From NCBI GenBank assembly GCA_030159075.1, contig BROG01000991.1, positions 53,501 through 117,500 on the forward strand: a stretch of 64,000 nt of DNA, in the 5' to 3' direction. This document shows, in pieces, positions 1-11,588 of the stretch. The DNA is from Atrina japonica. Its lineage: Eukaryota; Mollusca; Bivalvia; Pterioida; Pinnidae. The position numbers and the translations under genes are program-made. Under the pieces are notes generated by a model. It saw only the letters and a program-made list of their open reading frames with translations. It did not search any database and was not told where the DNA came from. The stretch's first letter is position 1. Each line of letters starts with the position of its first letter.

Positions 1-208
1 GATATGAGGAAAGTTGTGGTGGTCGATCAGCAGAGACCCACAATTCCAAATAGATGGTATTCATATTCAGTAAGTAGGTCAGAACTCTATATATGATGTG
101 TGTTATGACCGATCCACAGAAATAAACCCAAAACCCAGGTTTTTTCAGTGGCGATCTCTTTTTATACTTTTAACATTAAAGAAAAAACAAAAACATCTAC
201 TTATCCAA

Positions 209-387
209 CTCCTAGAGGTCAGGGTTGAGTTAGATCAGACAAATGAAGCCGTCTCCTAGAGGTCAGGGTTGAGTTAGATCAGACAAATGAAGCCGTCTCC
301 TAGAGGTCAGGGTTGAGTTAGATCAGACAAATGAAGCCGTCTCCTAGAGGTCAGGGTTGAGTTAGATCAGACAAATGAAGCCGTCTC
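209..387. repeat. 44-bp minisatellite, 4 copies
   Basis: Four nearly identical head-to-tail units start at 209, 253, 297 and 341. Each begins CTCCTAGAGGTCAGGGTTGA and ends GAAGCCGT. A related single unit (ATCAGACAAATG) recurs after the larger minisatellite near 1567. The array lies in the intron of the receptor kinase gene. Near identity suggests recent expansion. Confidence 0.95.
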
Positions 388-405
388 CTTAGCCTTGGAA
401 TCCAG

Positions 406-496
406 TTAACTCATTCATCCCTACAGAAACATTTGGACTTGTCTAAATCATTGATTTACAGAAGAGTCCATTGTTTTTCAGGGTGTGATGAGTTAA
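406..496. mobile_element. Short palindromic MITE, about 90 bp, copy 1
   Basis: The element has inverted ends of the form TTAACTCATNNANCCCT and AGGGNTGATGAGTTAA. The interior carries a conserved block resembling GACTNGTCTAAATCATTGAT. Copies with the same ends lie at 3346-3438, 7445-7534 and 9851-9940. There is no coding capacity, so it is read as a non-autonomous DNA transposon. Confidence 0.75.
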
Positions 497-600
497 GGAT
501 ATGTTTCTTCTGATCATTCAGCAACTTTTCTGACTTAAGTAGGATAGAAATAACCCTAAACCAAGGTTGTTCTTATGCTATCACTTTTCTTATGTTTACA

Positions 601-1503
601 ATAGAGACCAGTGTCATGTTAGATGGGTTTGTCTCTCAAAAGACACTTTACTATACAGTAGAGTGAGGTCAGTGTCATGTCAGATGGGTTTGTCTCTCAA
701 AAGACACTTTACTATACAGTAGAGTGAGGTCAGTGTCATGTCAGATGGGTTTGTCTCTCAAAAGACACTTTACTATACAGTAGAGTGAGGTCAGTGTCAT
801 GTCAGATGGGTTTGTCTCTCAAAAGACACTTTACTATACAGTAGAGTGAGGTCAGTGTCATGTCAGATGGGTTTGTCTCTCAAAAGACACTTTACTATAC
901 AGTAGAGTGAGGTCAGTGTCATGTTAGATGGGTTTGTCTCTCAAAAGACACTTTACTATACAGTAGAGTGAGGTCAGTACTGTCATGTCAGATGGGTTTG
1001 TCTCTCAAAAGACACTTTACTATACAGTAGAGTGAGGTCAGTGTGTCATGTCAGATGGGTTTGTCTCTCAAAAGACACTTTACTATACAGTAGAGTGAGG
1101 TCAGTACTGTCATGTCAGATGGGTTTGTCTCTCAAAAGACACTTTACTATACAGTAGAGTGAGGTCAGTACTGTCATGTCAGATGGGTTTGTCTCTCAAA
1201 AGACACTTTACTATACAGTAGAGTGAGGTCAGTACTGTCATGTCAGATGGGTTTGTCTCTCAAAAGACACTTTACTATACAGTAGAGTGAGGTCAGTGTC
1301 ATGTCATATGGGTTTGTCTCTCAAAAGACACTTTACTATACAGTAGAGTGAGGTCAGTGTCATGTCATATGGGTTTGTTTCTCTAGAGACAGGTCACTGT
1401 CATGTCAGATGGGTTTGTATCTCTAGAGACACTGTACTATACAGTAGAACTTGCCTTATGAAGTCAGTGGCATGTCAGATGGGTTTGTATCTCTAGACAG
1501 GTT
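601..1503. repeat. 61-63-bp minisatellite, about 12 full units plus 3 decayed ones
   Basis: Tandem units carry GTCATGTCAGATGGGTTTGT, then CTCTCAAAAGACACTTTACT, then ATACAGTAGAGTGAGGTCAGT. The first eleven or twelve are almost identical. Units 7 to 11 carry small insertions (GTACTGTC or GTGTGTC). The last two or three, after 1370, diverge and have CTCTAGAGACA in place of CTCAAAAGACA. Homogeneous centre and decayed edge is typical of unequal exchange. It lies in the receptor kinase intron. Confidence 0.95.
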
Positions 1504-1651
1504 TAACATTAAAGAAAAAACAAAAAACAACAGCAAACCTTCATGTATTTATCCAACAACTTGTCATATCAGACAAATGTCATTTTTAGTTCGCGTAAAT
1601 GGAGCTATCTCCCGAGATTTGGAATTCATTTAAAAAGATTGATTGACGTCT

Positions 1652-1791
1652 GGGCATGGCACCATAAGAAATACTTAAGCCTGAAAATGTTACTCAACTT
1701 TGGTTAATCCTGAAATCTGATTGGCTGAGCAGGCCAAGTTGAGAATATTCTTAGACTTGAGTAAATTCTCAAGTTTTATGGTGCCGGGCCC
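1652..1791. mobile_element. Palindromic MITE with GGGCNNGGCACCATAA ends
   Basis: The left end reads GGGCATGGCACCATAAGAAA. The reverse complement of the right end reads GGGCCCGGCACCATAAAACT. The interior also pairs (ACTCAACTT near the left, AAGTTGAGAA to the right). Related but decayed sequences lie near 13665-13770 and 14420-14575. No coding capacity. Confidence 0.7.
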
Positions 1792-2339
1792 TGGTTTACA
1801 TGTTTGTACTGTTCATATATCAACTTTTCTGACTTATGATTTGTAGTACATGTTACACTTCACAAGCTGTATAAGTCCTGTATCTTTTTTTTCTAATTCA
1901 TCAAATCAGAATCGAAATCTTTAAGTCTGTATGAACATAAAATTTGGCCCATAAATTGAACATTTTGAGAAAGATCCCATTTAAGTATATTTGTTCTGTA
2001 AGATCTGAAAATGACATTACATTTTACCACTTATACTCGTAATTTACTGCAGTCATTCAAGGATTTTCCTAGGACGTTTTTTGGGGTCTGGTTCCAGGAC
2101 GCATTCCTAATGCTTAACTAGCTACTATTTAAAAAAAATGTGTGTAAAAATCCCCAATTTAGAATTTCAAAATAAAAAATAAGGTCTCAAATTAAATTTG
2201 TCTGTTTTAGTTAAAACTCTGTATATTTTCCCCAATTTTCTGGACCCTGGACTCATAGTTTAGGAGGTGGGAAAATAATTGGAATTTTTTTTTGTCGTTG
2301 ATGTTTTTGTTGTTTAGCATGCATCTCCTTCTTTTTCAG

Positions 2340-2495
2340 ACACTACAGCAGATGTCAAGATTAATTCAGGAATGTTGGGCGCAGAACCCGAAGGCTCGGC
2401 TGACAATTTTACGTGTTAAAAAGACAATTAATCAGCTCTTGAATCAACCACAAACAAAGAAAATTAAAGACTGCAATGACATAAATAAGTGCTGA
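2340..2495 (+). CDS. Type I TGF-beta/BMP family receptor kinase, last coding exon (partial gene)
   Basis: This exon encodes the last 51 residues of a transmembrane receptor serine/threonine kinase, which phosphorylates receptor SMADs. It covers the C-terminal end of the kinase lobe: MSRLIQECWAQNP, then RLTILRVKKTINQL. This matches the type I signature (M-x-x-[LIV]-[MI]-x-ECW-x-x-NP-x-x-RLTALR[IV]KKT). The exon starts after CTTCTTTTTCAG at 2339 in phase 0, as does the final exon of vertebrate TGFBR1. Stop TGA is at 2493-2495. The tail after KKTINQLL (NQPQTKKIKDCNDINKC) is longer than in most type I receptors. The rest of the gene lies upstream of the window. Whether it is an activin/TGF-beta or BMP subtype cannot be told from this exon. 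Confidence 0.88.
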   Translation, partial: TLQQMSRLIQECWAQNPKARLTILRVKKTINQLLNQPQTKKIKDCNDINKC

Positions 2496-3345
2496 CACAG
2501 TTTCATGATTGGTAGTGAGAATATCGTTGTAGTAACGCAGCATTTGTACCGAGGAATGTTATCGAGTGCAGACATCTTAAGATATGCGAGTGACTCGAAG
2601 TAACGGTACACCGTTTAACAGATCAAAAAATTTTTGTAAACAAATTTTGATAAGGAAGGCTTAGTTAGTTTTATAGATGTTTCCACCGATTGTGACAGTT
2701 TTTGTTAGAAGATTTTTCTTGTTGTCACGGTTTTCTGTAAGTCTCATGGATGAACAGTTTAACATATATGCCATATATTTTTACTTGCACAACAGTTTAA
2801 ATTTTTTATGAAATTCCAATGGGATTTGTCATTGGAAACATTAATAATTTCAATGTGTGAAATTTTCCGTCTCTTTATTTTCTTGCTTTTCTTCGTTTTT
2901 CTCTTCTTCATTTATTTTGTGATTTTTTTCTATTAGCTTTGTTTTGATATTTGTTACTTTTATTCTTAAGTATTCTTACAAAGAATTTGTCTCCCTTTTG
3001 GAAAATTTTTGTTCTTCATTAAATAAGATTTAACTCCCTTTGATTGTTGATGCCCGACATCTCTGTCAAGCAATATTCTGCCATGAGCTTACTGAAGTCC
3101 TCATGTTTATTGATATTTACATCAAGTGCAGTATTCTGTGACGTCACCAGTGCATTTTTGGTCAGTTGTGAATCTCTTGTAGGAAATGCTTGTTCCCATA
3201 TATAGATATGTAAAATTGTACATAACAGATTCTTGTACATAGATTCTCATTCCATTTGTCTAACAACTCATGTTATCATTCCTGTATTATTATTGCAAGA
3301 TTTCTGTGTCAAATGGCTAAATTGTTTCCCAGCTTCCAGAACACC
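2496..3345 (+). other. Probable 3' UTR and downstream flank of the receptor kinase gene
   Basis: AT-rich DNA without a credible reading frame directly follows the kinase stop codon. There are several AATAAA-like or ATTAAA-like hexamers (for example near 3019), but none can be chosen as the poly(A) signal from sequence alone. The open frame at 3019-3240 on the minus strand has no recognisable similarity. Confidence 0.4.
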
Positions 3346-3438
3346 TTAACTCACCAACCCCTAAAAAACAACAGACCCTTCTGTAAATTATAATGTCTTA
3401 GACCAGTCCATATGTGTCTTTAGGGGTAGATGTGTTAA
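3346..3438. mobile_element. Short palindromic MITE, about 90 bp, copy 2
   Basis: It starts TTAACTCACCAACCCCTAAA and ends CTTTAGGGGTAGATGTGTTAA, the same inverted ends as the copy at 406-496. Confidence 0.75.
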
Positions 3439-3562
3439 TATCGATTGCACCAAATTAAATCATTGCATAGGAGATTATACTAATTCGAAAATATATATTG
3501 TAATATAATCGAAATGGGCAGGTCCAAGTTTGACTTCAGGGGGGAATAAGTTAACAATATAC

Positions 3563-3625
3563 AGTAAAACCTGGATATAATAAACCTAAGTGGCACTGGA
3601 ATTTTCAATTTATTATATATCTGGG
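3563..3625. mobile_element. Fragment of a pogo/Tigger-like terminal repeat
   Basis: CAGTAAAACCTGGATATAAT after a TA dinucleotide resembles the terminal inverted repeats of the pogo-like element at 45916-46708. No matching second end is visible nearby. Confidence 0.35.
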
Positions 3626-3718
3626 AATACATTTAGGTTCTTTTTATTTTTCTATTTTGGAACTCTACATATAATTTAAATTTGAGCTTAGATATACCAA
3701 AGTTTTACCAAAACAAAT

Positions 3719-3763
3719 GCCCAAGACGATCATTTCTTTCATAAATACTTCATCAGTTGCACT
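3719..3763 (-). ncRNA. Decayed hammerhead ribozyme copy
   Basis: On the minus strand this reads CTGATGA, a degraded stem II, GAAA, then TGATCGTC and TTGGGC. The CUGAUGA and GAAA boxes and the GUC cleavage triplet remain, but stem II and stem I carry mismatches. The flank GTGGTATCATACAGGGTCAA on the + strand matches other copies of the same element, which spans roughly 3690-3870. Confidence 0.55.
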
Positions 3764-3879
3764 CGAATTTGATATACATGTACATGTATATTTCCAAAAG
3801 AAAAAGTGGTATCATACAGGGTCAAATAATAAATCAAAATGTATTGCCAAATCTATCTAAGTCAAAGACAGAAATGACT

Positions 3880-4705
3880 GTCTTCAGCATTTGTTTTGGC
3901 CTATTTGTTTTTGCAGAAATATAAAACATTGGTTTTATATTGTTAATATCTAAAATGTATATGAATAGTTCATTTACATACATGGAAGTGAAGTTAATAT
4001 TATTGATTTTGGCATCATTTTGGTTTGAATTTGTTTCTTGTCAAATAGGCAAACATTTTAAAATTCACAAAGATCTTTGAAAAGTTAAATTTTGTTAATT
4101 TCATTTTTGTTGAATTTTTTCCATTTCTCATTGGGATCAAGTATAATGTGTTAACTGTTTATTTCTAGTTTACTGTCTCCCAGGTTTTAAAAAAATGGTC
4201 TCTCCAGCATATTGTTTGTAGGAACTCCCGTGAAAAAAATAGAAGAAAATAGATTTTGACATCTGACATCAACTGAAGAGCTAAAAGTGTGATAAAAAGT
4301 TCAGGCATAGAATTCTAACACAGCCATTATATATATATCTGTAAATAGTCCATCGTTCCTCAGCCATAATATATATCTGTAAATAGTCCATTGTTCCTGA
4401 TTGGTCCACAATTCTGTAGTTTATTTTGATCATCCTGTAGTCTCAGTAATATGCATGAAATCTAATCTCATATAAAATCATTATCATGATGTTCATTTCA
4501 ACTGTACTGTTGTTCCCTTGATGAGTTTTATTTAGTTGTCACGTGCATGACGATATGGTTGTAGGACTTTGTAGCCATGGTGACATTGGCAAGCTTGTTG
4601 TCATTTCTTTATCCTTAACCACATGTAAATAATGTAAATAATGTGAAATGTACATACATCTAAAGTGAATTTTGTGTCACTACAATGAAATGATTTCATT
4701 CCGTG

Positions 4706-4778
<73 letters not shown>

Positions 4779-5242
4779 ATCGCAACGCTGAATTAAACTC
4801 AACCGATTTTATTATTATCAAGGAGTTTAACATTACATAGTTACACTTAGAATATATATACACCAATATTTTGAAATCAGCATGCCCTCTACTTTTTTCA
4901 TTTGGGGTTTTTGTACCCTCTGTTCTACTGTTTAGGGTGCAGATTCTTTTAGGCTAAATTTACGTAAATTTAAGTTCAGTTTTAGTGCTAATTATTCAGT
5001 ATTTATAAATCTATCAAGCAACGTACTTTAATTGGCAATGTTCTGTTCCATCACACTTGTGGCAGCGTGGATAATGGTGTCAAGCACTGCAAAATATTTC
5101 GGTGATAATATTTTGGCAAGAACCATGTAGCTTCCTTCTGCGTTAGTCCAACGGGCCAAACCATGATAATTTATCTCCATATATTATGTTAGTGCCAAGT
5201 GTTGAATATTCAGAGATCAAGAGACATAAGCTTTGTTTATTA
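3880..5242. other. Intergenic, AT-rich, with an AT microsatellite
   Basis: No gene or recognised element is visible except the (AT)n tract at 4711-4773. A short tandem of about 50 bp with the motif CAGCCATNATATATATCTGT lies at 4320-4395 (two units). Confidence 0.6.
4711..4773. repeat. (AT)n microsatellite
   Basis: Uninterrupted alternating TA tract of about 62 bp. Confidence 0.98.
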
Positions 5243-5450
5243 TTAACTCAACCTCTGAAGTGATATTTGGACCTGTCCATTTCAAAGAATGGTTTAGTCC
5301 ACTGTCAAAATTCAGGGATGTATGATTTAGAATCAAAATTTTACAAAAATTTGACAAGTAACATGAACTTGTTCACTCCTGAATTATGACAGTAGACCAT
5401 ATTATTTATTGATCTGTGTGAGTCTAAATGTGACCACAGGGGTGTGTTAA
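5243..5450. mobile_element. MITE of about 210 bp, family with TTAA ends, copy 1
   Basis: It begins TTAACTCAACCTCTGAAGTG and ends GACCACAGGGGTGTGTTAA. The interior contains a foldback: GAATGGTTTAGTCCACTGTC and, inverted, GACAGTAGACCATATTATT. Copies lie at 46865-47065 and about 61797-61998. Its ends resemble those of the 90-bp MITE family, so the two may be long and short forms of one lineage. Confidence 0.7.
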
Positions 5451-5894
5451 TAACCTTCTAACGGAGGAGGGGTCTGCACACAAAAGGCATTACATATTTT
5501 GATACGCCACCATTATGATTGGCCATCAACCTTGAGGAAATGATAAGATAGAACGACTCCACTGATAGGATAAAGCATTAAAAATAGGTGATCAGATTTG
5601 CTTAAAAATGATTACACATAGACCAATTTTGTTTACATTGGCAACAAGATGAACACAAAAGAATTAAATTCAAAATTAGGAAAATATACAGGTACACACA
5701 TAAGAGTTTTTAAACTCAATACATACATTCAGATTTATGTATGTCCAGGCACATAATGACCTAAAATGTTATATATACCTTCATTATTTTTATGTGAATT
5801 TTGTATATAAATAGGCATGCTGGATGTCCTACCAAAATTGTATGTACATAAAAGTCATTGTTCACCATGCTCATATATTAGGGATTTTCATTGT

Positions 5895-6068
5895 CCAGAG
5901 TTACCTCCCCTCGTTGCAGATACTGATTGTGATATCATTTGTTTGTGCATAAAATGAGAAAAGTTATCAATTGTGACGTCATATGTTTTGTGTGAAAATG
6001 ACGTTAATTTCTCACATAAAGACATAACATCACAATCGATACCTGCTGACATGATAGGTAACTCTGAC
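5895..6068. mobile_element. Palindromic MITE with CRE-like sites, copy 1
   Basis: The inverted ends are CAGAGTTACCTCCC and GGTAACTCTG. The interior arms are ATGATTGTGATATCAT-like and ATCACAATCGATACCTGC. A TGACGTCAT palindrome lies near 5980. A better-preserved copy is at 26511-26684. Confidence 0.75.
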
Positions 6069-6166
6069 TAAGGAAGAGACATAATGCTCATTCCCATCTA
6101 ATGTTTTCATAATTTTTTCAACAAAAAAATATGAAAACTTTGACGACTGTTATAAACACATGTTAC

Positions 6167-6518
6167 CTAAAGGGGCATTAGCTGTGTTTTGCAAAAAAAA
6201 AATTATTTCGGTTTTTATGATTGATGTAGAGTAACAAATAAGAGATATACACAGGCATAAAAATTCTTACATTCCTGTATATTTTGTGAAAATAATGTCG
6301 GGTCCAGTGTCATATGCAAATACAAATACTAAGGTTGAATTAATCATTTGCAATTAAATAAATGCCAAACAGGGCTTCTCAAGTCATTTTCACAAAATAT
6401 ATAGGAATTTAAGAATTTTTTGGCCTGTGTATATCTCTTATTTGTTACACTACATCAATCTCAGTATTTAAGAAAGATATTTTTTTTTGGATAAAAAACA
6501 CAGCTAATGCTTCTTTAA
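6167..6518. mobile_element. TTAA-flanked MITE of about 350 bp, copy A
   Basis: The terminal inverted repeats are AGGGGCATTAGCTGTGTTTT and its complement AAAACACAGCTAATGC, next to CTAA and TTAA. The arms pair over most of the length (AGATATACACAGGCATAAAA against CTGTGTATATCTCTTATTTG). Other copies are at 30181-30639, about 32338-32553, about 41660-42147, 48521-48861 and 52151-52491. A TTAA target and short TIRs suggest a piggyBac-type non-autonomous element. Assignment is inference. Confidence 0.8.
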
Positions 6519-6604
6519 CCCGTCCAACCCTAAGTATCTAGATGGTATGCTTGTTTCTATTGTTTAGACTAGTCTATTATGGCCTGTAGGGTTTAAAGGG
6601 TTAA
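6515..6604. mobile_element. Divergent short MITE abutting copy A
   Basis: TTAACCCGTCCAACCCTAAG at the left and AGGGTTTAAAGGGTTAA at the right form inverted ends, and TTTAGACTAGTCTA is shared with the 90-bp MITE family. It shares its left TTAA with the preceding element. Confidence 0.5.
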
Positions 6605-7444
6605 ATACTATTTTAAAGGGATGAAAATGCTACTCCATGGTACCTGATCTCGCCATTGTGTTTTCTTGAGGTCTGTGTTTTTCTTCTTTCTACCATGTTC
6701 ATATATTTTTGGTCGTGGATTTCTTGAACATATCTACACTTCAGTGCATTTTATACATGTTACATGAACACTCAGCATTAACTTTAGCATGTGTTCTATT
6801 GTCTGCTATCGTACTCTGACAAAATGGCTTGTAGTTGAACATACAGTTCTGTGTACAACGGTATGTAAGTGATTCAATTTCATCTGACATTCAATTCATA
6901 ACAAGAAGAGTGATAAAAAAATGTTCAATATTTAGTGTTTTGTTTTTGCGTTGAACAGTATTATGACTTTCAGTTACTTCAAGTTTTGATAATTTTTGCA
7001 CTGTGAAAAATGATACTTCATGTAAAATCAATGTAGACTGTGTTATTTTCACTCAGCCAATCAAAAAACTTTTTTCAAAGTTTGGGACTACTTTTTCTTG
7101 TTTTATGTGAAATATATATGTAATGAATAGAATATTCGCTGCACTTTATGTTAAATATTATTCCACTGCTTAACACGCTGGACTGAAAAAGTTATTCGCA
7201 AAAAATTGGCAAATATCCTCTATTTTGTAGAACATCTGGATAAACATCCTGGACAACTTGTAGTGGAGGTCCATATCACTGATATTAATCAACACAAATA
7301 CCAAATACCATTTTATATTGCCTTACACTTGTAACATATTGAGAACATTGACAGGTTGTGGTCTGTTTTATGAAGTGTTTATTTATTGTTCTAGTTGTAT
7401 TTTATTATTTTGTTTGTCGTTTTGTATTGATGGTTTTTGATGTT
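6605..7444. other. Intergenic, one short repeat
   Basis: No gene seen. Positions 6995-7075 (AAAATCAATGTAGACTGTG then TTTTCACTCAGCCAATCAAA) recur at 49170-49235, so this part is an unnamed dispersed repeat. Confidence 0.5.
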
Positions 7445-7534
7445 TTACTCGTTCACCCCTAAAGACACATTTGGACTGGCCTAAATCATTGATATATAGA
7501 AGAGTCCATTATTTTTTAGGGGTTGATGAGTTAA
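7445..7534. mobile_element. Short palindromic MITE, about 90 bp, copy 3
   Basis: It starts TTACTCGTTCACCCCTAAAG and ends TTTTTAGGGGTTGATGAGTTAA, in the orientation opposite to copy 2. Confidence 0.75.
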
Positions 7535-7904
7535 AAAGAAATTTCTTGAGTTTGTATGTGATAGAAGTATTTTTTACAGTTGAATGGTTGTCGACAAAAG
7601 TTTTATATCTTGATCTATGAAATACAAGTTGGATTGCTTGTTGTCAATTTGACATCAGGTTTTATGTAACACACAATATACTATTGCAAGATCATAGGAT
7701 CCTTCATATAATAGATCGTGTATTTATATTTAGATATGCAAAAAACAGTAAAACACACAATATTAACAAAAATTTGGCTTTTATCAACAGAAAGACAACA
7801 ATTTGTGAATATTGAGTGTGTTACTGTTTTTTCGCATAATGATACTTCCCCATTGAATTCTATTAGCTATATTTAGAGAAATTTAAATACCCATAATATT
7901 GTAT

Positions 7905-8130
7905 ATCTGGAAATTTTTGCCCCCCCCCCCCGTATATTTTCGGCCTTTTATGTCAGAAAACATATTCATGATTCCTAAATTTGCCCTAAATCGCCATAGT
8001 TTCATGAATGACATGTCTGTGCTTCACGTATTTAACTTTGACATTTCAGTTTCATTTTAAATTCGCCCTGTCATCAGAGGGCAAAAAATGTGAAAATTAA
8101 ACAGGAGTGAAAATGTTCAGATGTACAGTA
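7905..8130. repeat. Dispersed repeat, pair with 9475-9685
   Basis: Both loci run TTTTCGNCC, CAGAAAACATATTCA, TTAAATTCGCCCT-like and AAATTAAACNGGAG in the same order, ending at TACAGTA. Inner parts are complementary in places, so a MITE is likely. A short C11 tract lies at 7921. Confidence 0.6.
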
Positions 8131-9474
8131 TTTGTGTTACTTGCTTTTAACGTAAATTGAAATAAACAAGTAATAAACACAATTGACCAACAGTAAGAAG
8201 GAATGGCAATGTCATTTTTTCATATTTTTTTCTTTTTGTATTTTTTACAAGTTTAGAATGTTTCAGCGAGGGAACAATTGTGAAAATTTACATATTTGAT
8301 GATCTCAATCTCTTTAGGAATAACATTATACATGTATATTGGTATTTTGCAATGTGCTCTATGGTTGTAATGTAATTTTGTTTACTTTTATGTTGATTTG
8401 TTTACTAATTATTATGGTTGTGTCTTTTCTGATAATAACAATACTGGACACTGATTATTTTTGTCAGAGTTGTCACAGATTAGTGAAATTCTGGCATCCA
8501 TACAGTAAATAATTTTAATGACATTTATGTGAAATAAGTCTTACTGGAGCATGATGTTTAAAAGACAATATTGTTGCATGCATTTATATTCAAGAGAAAC
8601 GAGGAGATTTGGTCACAAAATTTCATCAGTTAGATGTTTGGCATCTGTGATGTTAATGCCTCTAGGTAGCGGTAATGTAAAATAAGTTTAATTGACCTTA
8701 AAATAATCTTGTTTATATAAATGGTTTGTTTTGTGTAAATGGTGCTGAAATTTGCAAATGTTTTACATCTTTTGAGAAGATTTTTTTTTATATTGAATGT
8801 TTGGATGCCAAATATTGGTATTGAAAGAGTTAGTTCTAGATCCAATGTAAATGTGAAATTAGAAAACTCAAGATGGACTGTTGGCCTACCAACGTAATTT
8901 TGCACATCCTGAGCAATCCAGGTTCTTCTAAAACTAAAGCAGTATGGTCTATTTTCCAAAAATAGGTTATACAGGTAAAACATATTTCCCTGCACGGATT
9001 AAATGAATTACTGATACTTTAGTCTCGATGAGTAACTTGTCACCCCTGTTATTATTTAAGTTGGACTCCTGCACTATTCTGGCACCATAGTTCTGGCACA
9101 CTGATTGATGTGCTATGTTCCTCCTTATGGTGCATCATGTATTCAGTTTTGGTGTACCCATTTGTAAAACCAAAATTGTAGAAACGACATTTGTGTCCAA
9201 TACAGATACATGTTTGCTTCCTTGGTAGATATTTCCCACCTCTTTCATCTTATTTATACCCTTTGTGCAGCGCTGGGATTTATTACTTTTTATTGCACTC
9301 TGCTTTGTTCCTGTAAACATGTGACAATTTACCCTGGTAGTCCTGTATATGCTGTACCATGGTTTTCAGTTTACATTTTCTAGTTGAGATCAGCAAAACC
9401 AATGACGAAAGTATTTCTCCTACAAGTTATTCATCATTTCTTATGATAGGATAGGTCAAATTGCTGTAAATTTT
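8131..9474. other. Intergenic, no gene seen
   Basis: AT-rich DNA. The minus-strand open frame at 8630-8995 has no domain, no signal and no similarity that I recognise, and is likely chance. Confidence 0.5.
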
Positions 9475-9685
9475 CGCCCATGCTTAGTTTTGTCATTTTA
9501 CAACAGAAAACATATTCACACCATCTTAAATTCACTCCTATCACATTAGTATCATTGATAGCATGTATGACTTGTTTCAGTTATCGAGTATAAAAATTTC
9601 ACTTTCATCTTAAATCTGCCCTACCTTCAGTGGACGAAAATTAAACGGGAGGGGACATTTCTGGCAATACAGTTATCTTTGAACA
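9475..9685. repeat. Dispersed repeat, second copy of 7905-8130
   Basis: It shares CAGAAAACATATTCA and the segment GAAAATTAAACGGGAGGGG with the first copy, in the same orientation. Confidence 0.6.
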
Positions 9686-9850
9686 AATAACACTTGTGTT
9701 CATTTCACTTGATATTTACGTATATGTCCAATCACACACATCAACAAAATGTTGTTGATTTTTTGTTTTCCTTTTGTACTAGGTATTTGAGTATGTTGTT
9801 TTATCATGTTAAGCCTGTATCAGCATTATCAGGTTCTTATTATAAAGATA

Positions 9851-9940
9851 TAACTCATCAACCCCTGAAAAACAATAGACTCGGCTGTAAATTAATGATT
9901 TAGACTAGTCCTAGTGTGTCTTAAGGGGTGAACAAGTTAA
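9851..9940. mobile_element. Short palindromic MITE, about 90 bp, copy 4
   Basis: It starts TAACTCATCAACCCCTGAAA and ends TTAAGGGGTGAACAAGTTAA. Confidence 0.75.
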
Positions 9941-10089
9941 AATGTGCATATCACAAGTCTGTTTAACCACAACCCAGGTTAGCGTAGCATAGCGTTATAT
10001 GGCAGTTAACAACAGAAAAATAACGTCATTGGATAATAGAAGATGAATAAGGCATCAACCAGCTATGCTGATATCAGCGGATGCTGGGA

Positions 10090-10345
10090 TTCCCTCAGTT
10101 CCGCATCAATGCTCTTTGACAGGGATACGCATTCCTTTGAATGTGGTCAGCGGAGGTTTGACCCCCGCTGGAACCTAAACTGGTTTTTCTGAGTAAGTTT
10201 ACTTGCGGAAAGCTTGTGTAAGCTCTTCCCAGGTACTTTGTAACCAGGTTCTCTCCCCCACCATTGAAAATTGGCTGCCACCATATAACTAAAAAACTTA
10301 TTGTCATTAAACACTTCAAAATAAAAAAAAAAATGAATATGGGGC
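10090..10345 (+). mobile_element. tRNA-derived SINE, divergent copy
   Basis: The stretch AGTTTACTTGCGGAA, CTCTTCCCAGGTA, TTGTAACCAGGTTCTCTCCC and CACCATT matches the 3' body of the SINE at 24834-25110. It ends in an A-rich tail (10320-10332). The tRNA-like head is poorly preserved here (GTGGTCAGCGGAGG, GACCCCCGCTGGAACC). Confidence 0.6.
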
Positions 10346-10984
10346 AGTTATTTGAAATGATTTTCTTACTAGTTAGCGAAAACAACGAAATGGGTTAATA
10401 TCGAGTCATTAAAAGAATTTAGGTTAGTAAAAGTAGAGGTAAATTTATTGCATGCACAGTTCTTCAGAAATTTTAACATCAAGGTTAAATTGTCATCATA
10501 ACCAAGCTAGAGTAAGGGAATTCCAATATCCGAGTATCACAGCACAGCAAGAAAGTATTTATAGAAGATCTGGACAAGCTATTCCAGTTTACCATAGAGA
10601 TGATTGAAGTTATCGGAGATAAAGTAGGTTTACCATAGTCTGGGTCAAACTGATTTGCTATACAAACGTTTTGTGCATACAAAGCATGTACATACACCAA
10701 TCCCTCTACATTTTCCCTTGCAAACCTATCATTGTCAATTTCCTTTTTTTTTTTACATCTACTTGACCTTAATATTTTTTAGAAAGTTGTACATTTCGAA
10801 GATTTTATTCTTTAGCTCATAATCTGAATAATGTACTGAAAATATATACATGGAGCTGGGTTGAGCAAATGTTTAAGAAGAAATAGAACATTTCTTTTTT
10901 GAAAGAATAAAAAGTAATCTTTTGATAATTTATATTCATGATACATACACATGGCATGCCATCTTTTAGCCCACCAGTCCTCTT

Positions 10985-11110
10985 TTGGCCCACCTCCCTG
11001 TCACCATAGATCACATATCTTCTTATAGCCCCACTGTTTCCTATAAGTCACACATCCTCCTTTATCCCCCAGTCCCCATAGGTCACATATCTTCTTTTAG
11101 ACCCCTGTCC
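10985..11110. repeat. Short degenerate tandem repeat of about 30 bp
   Basis: Three to four units of the type CCCCATAGGTCACATATCTTC-TTTTAG occur between 10925 and 11110. The open frame across it is a by-product of the repeat. Confidence 0.55.
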
Positions 11111-11298
11111 CCAATTATTACCGTGTTGTTGTGTTCTAGTTGTTACCTGAGATTAGTAGATGGAGCGAAACTGTAAGAAACAGATGATTTGCATGCAAAT
11201 GTCTACACATAGGTCAGATAATGCCAGTGACTTCGCTCTTTTATCAAACGTATCTCACTTTGAAGATGTGACCATTTGTTTTCAGTTATTATCAGGTG

Positions 11299-11299
<1 letters not shown>

Positions 11300-11368
<69 letters not shown>
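11300..11368. repeat. (AT)n microsatellite
   Basis: Alternating AT tract of about 68 bp. Confidence 0.98.
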
Positions 11369-11370
<2 letters not shown>

Positions 11371-11588
11371 AAGTGGTTGACAAAATTCCAGTATAATATT
11401 TATGCCACATCGTCGGAACGAAGAGTTGACAGTGGTTGGTAAGGTGAGCATTACAAGTTCAAAGAAACATAATTAAAAGAATTGGTAGTTTCTTTAGATA
11501 AACTTCAAACTTATTTTGTAAATCATTATCGTTATTTGTAAAGTTACTCATCAAATGAGGAAGTCGGTAAAGAATTAAATTTTGAAAT

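Larger units (their letters stand above)
1..2339 (+). other. Intron upstream of the last exon of the receptor kinase gene
   Basis: No coding exon is visible here. The sequence ends in a polypyrimidine tract and CAG at 2337-2339, directly before the kinase exon, so it is read as the 3' part of the last intron. It contains the 44-bp and 61-bp tandem repeats, a short MITE (406-496) and a palindromic MITE (1652-1791). The sequences flanking the minisatellite block resemble each other (about 170-240 and 1503-1580), which suggests the whole block grew from a local duplication. Confidence 0.7.
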
